This document shows positions 1 to 12,000 of a stretch of DNA of 64,000 nt, piece after piece. Position 1 is the first letter of the stretch, and each line of letters opens with the position of its first letter. The DNA is from Leguminivora glycinivorella (taxonomy: Eukaryota; Arthropoda; Insecta; Lepidoptera; Tortricidae), in the NCBI RefSeq assembly GCF_023078275.1, contig NC_062971.1, positions 9,610,001-9,674,000 of the forward strand, given 5' to 3'. Made by a program: the position numbers and the translations under genes. The notes under the pieces were generated by a model that was given only the letters and a program-made list of their open reading frames with translations, did no database searches and was not told the DNA's origin.

Positions 1-462
1 TTTTTTGACGAGGTATAATCTAACCCCTTATTTGCCAAGAGTGGCACTGAAGCTTTAGTAGTTTCATCTGTTCTGCCTACCCCTTTATGGGATACAGGCG
101 TGATTGTATGTATGTTGTATGTATGTATAATCTGGATTAACTTTGTCTTAGAGACATTCAGCATAAGATTATGATCACTGAGCCAATTTATTACCTGGTC
201 GAAAAATAATTGTAATTCTATTTTTAAATCGTCCTCATTGTTACATTTAATTATATCATATAATTTGCTCGTATCTTTAGACGAATAATCTGTTAAATCA
301 TGTTTCTTGTACTATCAGCTGCATGAGTACATGGAGAAATTATGAATGAATTCATTGATAAACTCGCCATCCACTTCTGCGGCTGATAGTACTAAAGCGA
401 CAATGACCGTTTGCTCGAGAACGCCACAAATACATAAAGTTAGGAAATTGTATTTCTCTTAC
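1..462. other. Intron sequence at the left edge
   Basis: Downstream of the SAFB exon 12 donor on the minus strand. It holds AT-rich sequence and a short TGTATGTATGTATG run near 106-130. I see no exon here; the plus-strand open frame at 346-609 is the antisense of the coiled-coil exon. Confidence 0.6.
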
Positions 463-576
463 CGCAGTTGCGCGCGTTTGAGCTCGAGTCGCTCGAGTTC
501 GAGCTTCTCGCGCTCGAGCCGGTGCCGCTCGCGCTCGAGCCGCAGCAACTCGTTCTTCTCGCGCTCAATCTTTTCC
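463..576 (-). CDS. Saf-B: SAFB exon 12: continuation of the RE coiled coil
   Basis: The acceptor GATTCCAG|GGAAAAG completes an Arg codon, then encodes EKIEREKNELLRLERERHRL and more of the same Glu/Arg/Leu repeat typical of the SAFB coiled coil. It exits in phase 2 at CTGCG|GTAAGA, so at least one more coding exon lies outside the window. Confidence 0.85.
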
Positions 577-3041
577 CTGGAATCAATGGCAACTGTTATA
601 GTAAGTTGACATTTTGTTATTCAATTGTCTTTTAGATGTAGAAAGCCATATCGTACTGAATGAACCCGAGTGTCCGTTATGAAAAATAAATACATGGTAA
701 CGTTATCATGGTCATATGCTGATCCTCGGCAGCGGACGCGAAAACGCTACAATGTACAAAACAATGAGATAATTTAGATTGTGTCATGTTATGCACGATA
801 ATGAGTAGATATTGTCCAAAATACGAGCTAAGACATAGGTTTTCGTGAATGACGGCATTTGTGACGCATATACAGCGTTTTTTTTTGTTTTCCGTTAAAT
901 TCGACACGTATTTTGGTTCATTTAATAAATGAATTAATGAGACGACTTTAATCATAACATTAAAGTTAGTGTTAATTAAGTATTTGACGGCACACGTCAA
1001 AACAAATAACGTAAGGAAATGGCATAGCTGGGCACCGTTAATCAAATAGTTAACTTCGTTAATCGTTAATCCGTAACTAAAAAAGTTAACTTCGTTAATC
1101 GTTAAAGCGATACATTTCGACAGATTTAACGGAAGTTAAAGTTAATCGATAATCCGTTAACACGTGATAAAAAATTAATTTTACTTGTATCCATTATATT
1201 GTATTATGTTTTTATGTTACTGTTCAGTACAGCAAAGCCTCTCAAAACATCCCTGATGTCAATAGGTCAAAACCCGAAATCTTAACAAATGTGAGTGTGT
1301 TTATTAAAACGTCCCACTTTGCCGGTTACCATGAAAGCGAGATTTACCTACTTGAATATTTATATGAATATGCTGACAAAGTGGCTTTATAGCAATCGAC
1401 AAAGTGGGACGTTTCCAAAGTATACTCACAAATATCGTTTTGAAGGGAATGTGGTCATAAATTGTGCTCCAATTAGCGGCCCTGACACAATCACCATAGT
1501 AATAATTTTTAAGAAAAAAAAAAACCGCCTTCCGTGATAAATACTTTCAAATGTTGGATTATGTTATCAATTCGTCTGTATATTTTTTAATGTTTGTTAT
1601 TTGATATCTCCGTCATTTCTGAACCAATTTTGAAATTTGGATGATTCTGAAGTACTTACAGATGAGAATGATTATCAGAACGGAACTCTAACCAGGGGCG
1701 GCTCACTCTTCATCAGTAGTTCCACTGCACCAAATGTCACTGTTCTGGACGTAAGTGCATGCTGTTCTTATAAAAATACCACAGTCACTATAAGTGTGCC
1801 GTTCAGATTTGAGGAGTTCGGTTCTGACCATCATCAGCAGTTCCACTGCACCAAATGTCACTGTTCTGGACGTACGTGCATGCTGTTCTTATAAAAATAC
1901 CAAAGTCACTATAAGTGTGCCGTTCTGATTTGAGGAGTTCCATTCTGACCATCATCAGGACTTCCACTGCACCAAATGTCACTGTTCCGTACGTAAATGC
2001 ATGCTGTTCCTTTAAAAACACAAAAATCACCATATGTATGCCTTTCAGATTTGAGGAGTTCCCTCGATTTCTCCAGGATCCCATCATCAGAACTGGGTTC
2101 TGAGAAAAATGGGACCAATCTGTATGCATACACATTCAATAAAAAAAAAAAATTCAAAATCGGTCCAGTAACGACGGAGATATCGAGGAACAAACATTAA
2201 AAAAAAATAAAAAAAAACCGGCCAAGTGCGAGTCGGGCTCGCGCACAAAGGGTTCCGTAGTCAGCAAATATAATAAACCAATAACTTAACCAAAATTACA
2301 GTTAAATCAACCTATCTCAAAAACTATAAGAGATACTTTGATCAAACCAAAAATCGAGCATGCATCACCTCTATTTTTTTTAGAATTTTATGTAGTTATA
2401 AAAATAGAGGGGGGGGGGAATACTTTTTACGACTTTGAGAGCTGATATCTCAAAAACCGTTCACTTTAAGAAAAATGTTTTTTAGAAAACTTTATATCAT
2501 TTTAAAAGACCTTTCCATTGATACCCCACACGGGTATGTACATCGAAAAAAAAAATTTTCATCCCTCAGTTACATGTATGGGGGCCCCACCCCCAATTCT
2601 TTTTTTTACTATTTAGTGTCATAATTTTGTAGCGGTTCATACAACACATATTCCCATCAAATTTCATCACTGTAGTACTTATAGTTTCCGAGTAAATCGG
2701 CTGTGACAGACGGACAGACGGACAGACGGACAGACGGACATGACGAAACTATAAGGGTTCCGTTTTTGCCATTTTGGCTACGGAACCCTAAAAACAGACG
2801 AATTGAAAACCCCTTCCTTTGAGATTTGGAAGGCGGTTAAAAACCTAGGATTCAGTGAGTCAACGTTGGTAATAACCTAACCACAAATTTTGAAAAAACC
2901 CCCGACTGCGACATAGTTGACCGATTTTCATGAAACATGGCTAAGAACACTCCCGACTAACTCAGCTTTCAGACAAAAAAAAAACTAAAACTAAATCGGT
3001 TCATGCGTTCGGGAGCTACGGTGCCACAGACAGACACACAC

Positions 3042-3076
<35 letters not shown>

Positions 3077-6000
3077 CGTCAAACTTATAACACCCCTCCG
3101 TTTTTGCGTCGGGGGTTAAAAAGCGAAGCGAAGAGAACAATACTAGCTTATATATATTTTCGTATTTTTAACGATCGACAATTAAATGGGTTTTTCCAGT
3201 AGCGTTTACAACGTGTTTTTCGCTGCGCCGGTAGCCTGCCATGGTAGATTAACAATTAACGGACTAAGATAAATTTAACGGAAGTTAACGAATCCGTTAA
3301 CATTTTTTTAAGTTAACTTAAACGTTAATCCGTTAATCGAAATGTTAACTTTGTTAATTAACGATTAACGGATTAACGAGTTAATGCCCAGCTATGGGAA
3401 ATGGTAAGTGTGTTCAGTAATTAAATTTATTTTTCTAATAAATCGAAAACCGTAACAGTTAGGACGCTAGTTTGTTAGAGAAATTAATTGTATTTGACCT
3501 CAAGAACCTTCCCTTAAAGTTAACGGAATTCAATAAAAACATGGTGTCTTGCTTTTGGGAATGGACATGATGTTATACTTTTACAATATAACAAGGTTTT
3601 GTAACCTTGGTAATCATATCAGGCAGGTCCACACACAGCGGGCGGCCTCGCTAGGCATCGAGCCGAGCCGGGCCTCCGGCTATCGGAGGATATCCCCTAG
3701 TTTGAATTCATAGTCGCCACGTCGCGCTCTGCACCGCGACACACCACTACACACGGGGCGGGCAGTACTGACCTCTCGGCGCGCAGCTTCTCGCGCTCGA
3801 GCTCGAGGCGGTGCTTCTCCTGGCGCTGGCGGCGCTCGCGCTCGCGCAGCGCGTCCTCGGCCGCGCGCCGCCGCCGCTCCTCCTCGCGCGCCGCCCGCGA
3901 CCGCTCCTGCACCGCGACACACCACTACACACGGGGCGGGCAGTACTGACCTCTCGGCGCGCAGCTTCTCGCGCTCGAGCTCGAGGCGGTGCTTCTCCTG
4001 GCGCTGGCGGCGCTCGCGCTCGCGCAGCGCGTCCTCGGCCGCGCGCCGCCGCCGCTCCTCCTCGCGCGCCGCCCGCGACCGCTCCTGCACCGCGACACAC
4101 CACTACACACGGGGCGGGCAGTACTGACCTCTCGGCGCGCAGCTTCTCGCGCTCGAGCTCGAGGCGGTGCTTCTCCTGGCGCTGGCGGCGCTCGCGCTCG
4201 CGCAGCGCGTCCTCGGCCGCGCGCCGCCGCCGCTCCTCCTCGCGCGCCGCCCGCGACCGCTCCTGCACCGCGACACACCACTACACACGGGGCGGGCAGT
4301 ACTGACCTCTCGGCGCGCAGCTTCTCGCGCTCGAGCTCGAGGCGGTGCTTCTCCTGGCGCTGGCGGCGCTCGCGCTCGCGCAGCGCGTCCTCGGCCGCGC
4401 GCCGCCGCCGCTCCTCCTCGCGCGCCGCCCGAGACCGCTCGCGCGCGCGCGCCACGTCGCGCTCCTTCTGTACCACGACATACCATTTACGGGTCAATTC
4501 ACAAGAGTCATGTGTGACAGATTAACCGATGTGACAGCTCTCGACAGTGACGATTGTATACCGATATGGGTGTCACTAGTACAAAGTTTTGTTAGTTCCA
4601 TTTGTGTCAGCTTTCGTGAATCGACCTGTACAGTTGGAATCATGATTTTCACTTTTCATGCTCGTAAAATTGTCTTACACTACCGTCAAAAAGTTTAAGA
4701 CCAAACACGATATATGCAAATAATCAACATTTCATGAAGTTCCTATGAGAATATTACTTTTCAGTACCTGCAACGGCTGCAACCGACAAAATAAAGCGTA
4801 TAACAATTTTTAAAAAGGGATCATAATAAGAAATAAAAGCTAAACGTTTTTCTCATCGAAAAACCCTCCTCGACGCTTTTTCACTTCCGAGCAGATTCTT
4901 GGCATTCTTGCTATAAGTTTGTGTAGCGTTTCTTGGCTAATGGATTTCCACTCGTATTGCAGTATCTCCCATAGAGCTGTTGCAGATGTCGGACATTGTC
5001 TTCGGACTCTACGGTCGAGTTCATCCCATAAAAGTTCGATCGGGTTAAGGTCTGGGGATTGCGGTGGCCAAATCATATTTTTTAACACACCTTGGCGTTC
5101 TTTATTGACTGTGTAGCTTCTACAGATCTTTGCTGAGTGTTTGGGATCGTTGTCTTCTTGCAGAACAAATGGGTTGCCGATCAATATAATATGGTTACGT
5201 TGTTTTCTATTGATTACAAATTTAGTTTGATGTTTTTAGAAGGGTTTATAACAATGACACTGAACATTGTGTTTGGTCTTAAACTTTTTGACGGTAGTGT
5301 ATGTAATGTGATTTTCCACACACTCGCTTATAACATGGATTACACACCCATGCCTTTTTATTATATTATATGACAGATAATCTGATAGTGAGAGACGACG
5401 CGAGTGGGAAGCGCTGCGCTGGCGATGGAGTCCCGACCCCCGAGGCGCGTGTCAGATTCTGGACTTTTACTAACTGTTGAAATCCAATATTAAGTAGTTA
5501 CTGTTTTGTTCTACGTGTTGAAATAATAGTCGTACCAAAATCGTGTGCATTGGCACACACATCGGCTTTCTTATCGCGCACTCGGTTACAGGCCATGCGC
5601 AGAATATCGCCTCGTATGTAATGACCAACTTATCACACTTGTTTTACAGTGTCCTATTGTTGTGACTTAGTGACTTACCCATATCTTGGAAAAGGAAAGG
5701 ACTTCCCTAGGTGACCTCCTTCTTTCTCGACTTCTAGTGCTGCGTTTGCCTTTGTCCTGTTAACAAAGTTTTACACTTAACATTTCAAACGTTTAATCAT
5801 ATCATTATCACTTCATAATCATCCTAGTAAGTCCAAAACACAATTTCATATTATTTTGTTCTTACAGACAGATGGACAGAGTCGCAACATAAAGGGTTCC
5901 TTTTGTACTTTTTGTTACAAAACCCTAAGAAACTGATATATTAAGTTTCTAAGTAAATATTGTAAAAATCTTACTTTGTCTTTTTGGTCTGCCTTGTCGC

Positions 6001-9000
6001 GCGTTTCTGATTTGGTGCTCTCTTCACCTGATACTTCTCCCTCTTTCTTTACTTTTTCAGCACTCTTTTCATTACCCTCTTTGCTTTCCTGTAAAAATGT
6101 AATATTGTCAAAATAATATTTGTTAGCTTTAAACATTATGGTACTCATTTGAAATATTATTTAAAACATTACCTCGTGTTCCTTATCTTTGGAGTCATCT
6201 TTGCGATCCTTGCTCGACCTGCGGTCCGGTCTTGACGGCTGCCTTCGAGACGACGATTCCGATTCAGATTTGGCCTTTTCGACAGAGATCATTCGTCCAT
6301 GCAACTCTGCAACATTAAGAGGGCTTTCGTGTGAAAAACAGTGAAATCGCAACCGAGCACTTGATCATACCGTGTGTAGTATCAATTTAAAGGGCTTTGC
6401 GAGTAGTTTACAAATATATATCACATTATTTATCGGACTTTTTCTACTTGGTCTAACAAAATATGAGAAAATGTCCAAAAGTGGTAATAATTGTACCGGT
6501 GAAGGCTCGTTTTCAAAAAATTGCCAAAAATAAATAATAGCAATTTATAATCACTAAGGCATAACAGCAATTTAAGTAAACGTTGCAGATTAATTAAGTA
6601 CAAAAATTATTTCGATGTGATGTAGATTTTCAAAGAAATTGTCACTTAATTTTAGGTAATTTCTGAAAAAAATTGAATTCGTCTTAGCCTAGTTTACTCT
6701 TTTTTAAAAGCTTATAATAAAAATGTAGTCTGAGAAGTTTGTAGTACAGGGTATACGAATCACAAATTTACCTGTTTTAGTAATCAAAATTGTCCAAATT
6801 TTACAAATAAGATCGACTAATTCAGCTCTATACGTGAGTTTTTCTAAACGTGCATTAGAGAAAAATTCATAATTAATTTAGTGACTTGGTTTTCAAAAAT
6901 CCAGTCTTATAAAAATCAAGACAATAAGATGCTCTAACTGAAATTCGAATTAAACAAATCTATTGAATAACGGAAAGTGTAGTATTTCACCGACTAAAAC
7001 TATCATTTTTACATTATTATGACGTTTTTTTTGAAAGCAGCCTTAATAATGCTTACATTAACCCTTTCGCTGACTGTGCTCCGCCTGACGACATACTGTC
7101 ACTCAAAATACATACGAGTATACGGGTATGTCCTTTCTGTGGCAGTAGTGATTGCGGTTTGTTACAACCAAATTTTATAATACCATATTCCTAATAAAAC
7201 GTCACAATACCAAAACAGATTAGTCTCATAATGTCTAAAACTTGAAATGACTTAAACCTACTTCTCAAATTACCGTAATCGTCTTCCCAAAGTGTCTAAA
7301 AGTCTAATTAACTTAAAACCAAAACTTCACTTTCTCAAAACACCTAAAATGTAGTGTATGCATGCATGCAGTGTGCATGAAAAAATGAGTTGTTCATAAA
7401 TAGTTAGCATTAATTAACGAAATTAATACTAAAGTTAATAATAAAACACTGTGCAAGGAATATAATGCACACTGTAAATAAAATTTTAGATATTCTGAGA
7501 AAGTGTCATTTTGAATTTTGGTTATTATGAAACCGGATGTAGTAGGCCAATGTCATTTTGGCATTTCAATGTACTGAAAATTGGTATTTTTGGAATTTTA
7601 GACATTTTACGGATTAGTAGTATAATCCGTTTTAACATTGAGACACTCTAAGAATAAAATTTGGTTGTAAGTAACCGTAATCGCAGTAGTTCGGCTGTCG
7701 ACGTAGTGTCAGCGAATGGGAAACAAAATAGAGAAAAAAATATGACCTAAAAACATGATAAAAGTATAATAAACTGACCAGTTCGATGTAAGTTCTTGAT
7801 ACAGTTTTCAGCGTCCTGAGCACTGGCCATAGTGACGTAGCCGTAACAACGCGAGCCCGGGGTCCGAGCATTTGTGACTACTTTAGCTCCAATTACCTGT
7901 AAAGTTCATAGTATTTTGTATCAAGTAATATAAAATAATGGTTCTGTAAATTTTCGACACAAACTTCTTATTTAAAACAGCCACATCTCGCTTCCATTCA
8001 ACTATATTTATGTCACACCTCCATCTGGTTGATTTGACCACCTAATCCCTTAGCTAAACTTTTCATTTAAACACCCGCATCAAGGTAGATGGCTAAGCTA
8101 GTAGAATCACTCAATGCTTAAAAATGTGGAGTTGTAATTAGCTCACTGATAATGTCTAACCAAGACTTAGTAGTCATTTAGAGAGAGACATGTACAGCAC
8201 TTGTTGGTTGGCTGGTTGTTCTTTAGCAGTCTAATTGGATAACAGCATATTTTAATTAATGGTTTATGAACTCAAGAAGCAAGTGAGCAAGGAAAGTATA
8301 TCCACCTGGTGCATCAAAATATTCAATGTATTAGAGGAAAAGATTTACAAATTGAACTATTCATGAACGAATTTTATGTAGACATTTTATGCATTACTGA
8401 ACACTGGTTAAAAAACAATGAATTAATGCCTCAATTTAATAATCACCAGGTGGCAAGTTCGTTCACCAGACATAGTTCCATACATGGTGGGTCGTTAATT
8501 ATAATAAATAGCCAGTTAAAATTTAAGGAACGTAAGGATATTGTTTCCATGTCTGTTGAACGGACTATAGAACTAAGTGCTGTAGAATTGGAGCAATTTA
8601 TTGTTGTCAGTGTGTATAGGCCGCCATTAAGTAATTTTGAAACTTTTGAAAAAATTATGGAATCTGTGCTACTTAAAATATCATCTTCTAATAAAAAAAT
8701 ACTTATATGCGGCGACTTTAATGTAAATATCTTGGAAAATTCAACAATAAGTATCAGATTGTTGAATGTTTTCAAATCATGTAATCTCAATCATATTTTT
8801 ATGGAGCCTACTAGAGTGACTGCCACTAGTGCCACCTGTATAGATAATATTTTCACTGATATTTTTCCTACTACTAAAGATGTAATTAGCAACTTAGAAT
8901 CAGACCATTTAGGCCAATTGATAGTATTTGAGACATTAAGGAAAAATACTTTGAGAAAACAAATAACTTTTGTACCAGTAACCTCCGACCGCGTGGAACG

Positions 9001-12000
9001 AATGAAGCAAAGTTTGGTTCAGGCGCTACCCTCCCTGTCTTCCGATATGAGTCCTAATAGTATGTATAATTCATTCTTTCACACTTTTCTGCAACATTAT
9101 AATGCAATATTTACTTCAAAATCGGTCGTAGTTAGTGGTGCATCAGTTTTTAGTGAGTGGGCTACTGCAGAGTTACATCAACGAAGACGTGCATTGTATG
9201 CCTTGTATGAAGAACGGCGGTTTAATACGAGTGATGAATTTAAAGAACATGTTAAGCAATATTCGAAGAAGTTCAAGATAGATTGTCATATCGCTAAGCG
9301 AAATTATCTTAGTAATAAAATAAAAAATAGCTCTGACATTATTAAAGCAACGTGGAAAGTAATTAATGTGGAAACTGGTCGCTCGAAACACGCAGTAAAA
9401 GATATTAAACTGAATATTGATAACAAAATTATAGATTCCAATTTTGAAGTAGCAACAGAGTTCGAAAAATTTTTCACCGAGATACCAGCATTCACAACTA
9501 AGGATTTAAATTCATCACCCTTATCTGCCGTCACATTATTTGAGGAAAACGTTCCTGAGTGTTGTAGAGACCTTTATTTTGAACATGTTTGTACCTCAGA
9601 TATAGTAAAGGCATTTAAATCAATTAATGTCAAAAAAACTAGTGACCTCTGGGGGTCTCCGTCCATGCCGTAAAATCCTTAGTTGAGGTTGTAGCGCCTG
9701 ACTTAGCAGTTATATTCAACAACAGTGTTGACTGCGGCGAGTTTCCTGATCTAATGAAACATAGCAAAATAACTCCTTTATTTAAATCCGGCAGCCACTC
9801 TGACCCCACTAACTTTAGACCAATATCTGTGCTGCCAACTTTCAGTAAAATATTTGAAAAATTAGTTCTTTCTCAATTAGTACGACATTTTAACGTTAAT
9901 AATTTAATGCATAATAAGCAATTTGGCTTCACACGGGGTCGCTCGACAACCGATGCTGGTGTTGAGCTAATTAAGCATATTTTCGATGCCTGGGAGGAGT
10001 CACAAGATGCTTTAGGTATCTTTTGTGATTTATCTAAGGCCTTCGACTGTGTTTGTCATGAAACATTGATCAGGAAACTACATTATTATGGAGTCAGAGG
10101 ATCAGCACTAGATTTACTCAAGTCCTACTTAAATGGTAGAATACAAAGGGTAGATGTCAATGGACAGAGATCAACTGGGTCATTGGTCTCTATGGGTGTA
10201 CCACAGGGATCAATATTGGGGCCTTTCCTGTTCCTTATCTACATAAATGACTTGCCATTCCTTGTAAAGACCCACCATGATATAGTATTGTTTGCAGACG
10301 ACACCTCACTTATTTTCAAACTCAAACGACAGCAACAAGCTCACATAGTGGGGACGTTTATCGACAAAAAGAGGCCAAACCTTTTTTTTCTTGACCAAAG
10401 CATGAAACTTGGCACAGTTGTTCCTTATATCAAAATAAGCCGATTAAGATCGGGAGCCTTCGGGAGCCTCCCCCCTGGGGCTCGGGAGGGGGGGTCAAAG
10501 TACCGCTTCACCCGGCTTGCTTTGAAAAATTCTAACATACCCCGTTTAGTTCATAGGTCATGTTTGGTATCGTTTTCGAGTAAATCAATAACGTAGAATT
10601 CATTTTTGGTACTAAAATTATAATTTAATGGTAAATAAAATTAAAAAAATGAAAAGTTTGAAATTTTCATCTATCATTTACAAATTCAAGTCATTATAAA
10701 TGTCAAAACTGTTTGCTTTTTCTACAAATAAAAAATATGATATGAAAGCCTATTTAATATAGATTATGAATAATATAACTTTTACCCACCTTTACTAACG
10801 TTAAGTTTTGTAAAAAAAACCTTTAAGCCGCGCGGCGTCGGGACGCCGCGAGCGTAATTTTAAAATGCCTTTATTTTAAAAAAACTCTATTAGAACCCGT
10901 TTAGCTATTAGGTCATGTTTAGTATCGTTTTCGAGTAAATAAATAACGTAGAATTTAGTTTTGGTACTAAAATGACCATTTAATGTTAAATGAAATTAAA
11001 AAAAAAAAATTCTGTGAGTTGCAAATTCAAGTCACCATAAATGTCAAACGGTTTGCTTTTTCTATAAATATAAAAATATGATATTAAAGCCTATTCACAA
11101 AGGATAGTACGCGTTCACCTACGCGAGCTTAGACTGTGTGCGGGGAACGCGCCTCTTTCATATATTTGATCGCCAGTGTCGGAGGTGTGTTAATGCATAA
11201 ATAGAAAAAGATTCATTATTATTGACTCCGGTGTCGACAACGGCAACACTCGGGTCGGACCACACGATCTAAAGACCGACTGTACCTGTTATTTATTCAT
11301 TGTAGTGAATCCTGTAAGAAATTTATATAATAGTATTTTATACAATCGTGATATAATACAAAACTTTTCAGTCGAGTACCATGTGTAGTACGGTACGAGC
11401 GTGAAAAGCTTAATTATATCACTATTGTATACAATACTTTTTTTACGAGTCATCATCTTCATCATCAATGGACGGAAATATCACCATTCATGCAAGTTAA
11501 AATTAATGTCAATAGAGTCGTTCACCGTTGTATCAACATCGAATTACCTAGCAACCAATTGTTTGTAATAACCGTCTGTGATTGGCCGATAACGCGACAG
11601 ATAAAAAAAATGTGTTTCAGATGCAGGAAAATTTGCCAGATATCGCAAATTAGTATAGAAATTGTATGAAGTTCTATTTTTGAAATTATTATAGTTAACT
11701 AAAGTCAATTATAATGAGCTTATTATAATTGAGTCGGAACTGCCATAGAGTATCCAACACTGAAAAGTTAGCACTTATAGTTTAGTCTGTGGTGTCCTAT
11801 ACATTCCCTTCACAGAGACATAGCTGGGTACATATGGAACTGCATAAAGAAGGCTCTACCCTCTTTATGCAGTTGCATCGGTGTTTGCAACCTGATTTAC
11901 ATTTACATCTTGTAACTTCTAAGCATATACTGGCCACTTCAGTGTTGCCTGACTGGGATGGAAGGAAGAAGGAGACGAATACCACACTACCCATTCGTCT

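Larger units (their letters stand above)
1023..3396. mobile_element. hAT-like element with 8-bp target duplication, stuffed with nested repeats
   Basis: Terminal inverted repeats start CATAGCTGGGCA and end TGCCCAGCTATG, followed by long subterminal runs of GTTAA/TTAAC words. The exact 8-bp duplication GGAAATGG flanks it (1015-1022 and 3397-3404), which points to the hAT superfamily. No transposase is visible. A second, uninterrupted copy lies at 46162-46910. The interior carries at least three other repeats (1506-2842, 2213-2795, 2877-3122), which explains the difference in size. Confidence 0.85.

Noticed and set aside
3811..4525. Long plus-strand and alternative-frame open frames rich in Ala/Arg/Leu
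   Set aside because: Antisense and off-frame readings of the GC-rich tandem SAFB exon; the absence of stops is explained by GC content.
5385..5465. Extra SAFB exon in a GC-rich island
   Set aside because: No charged SAFB-like peptide and no matching splice pair; exons 10 and 11 already join in phase.
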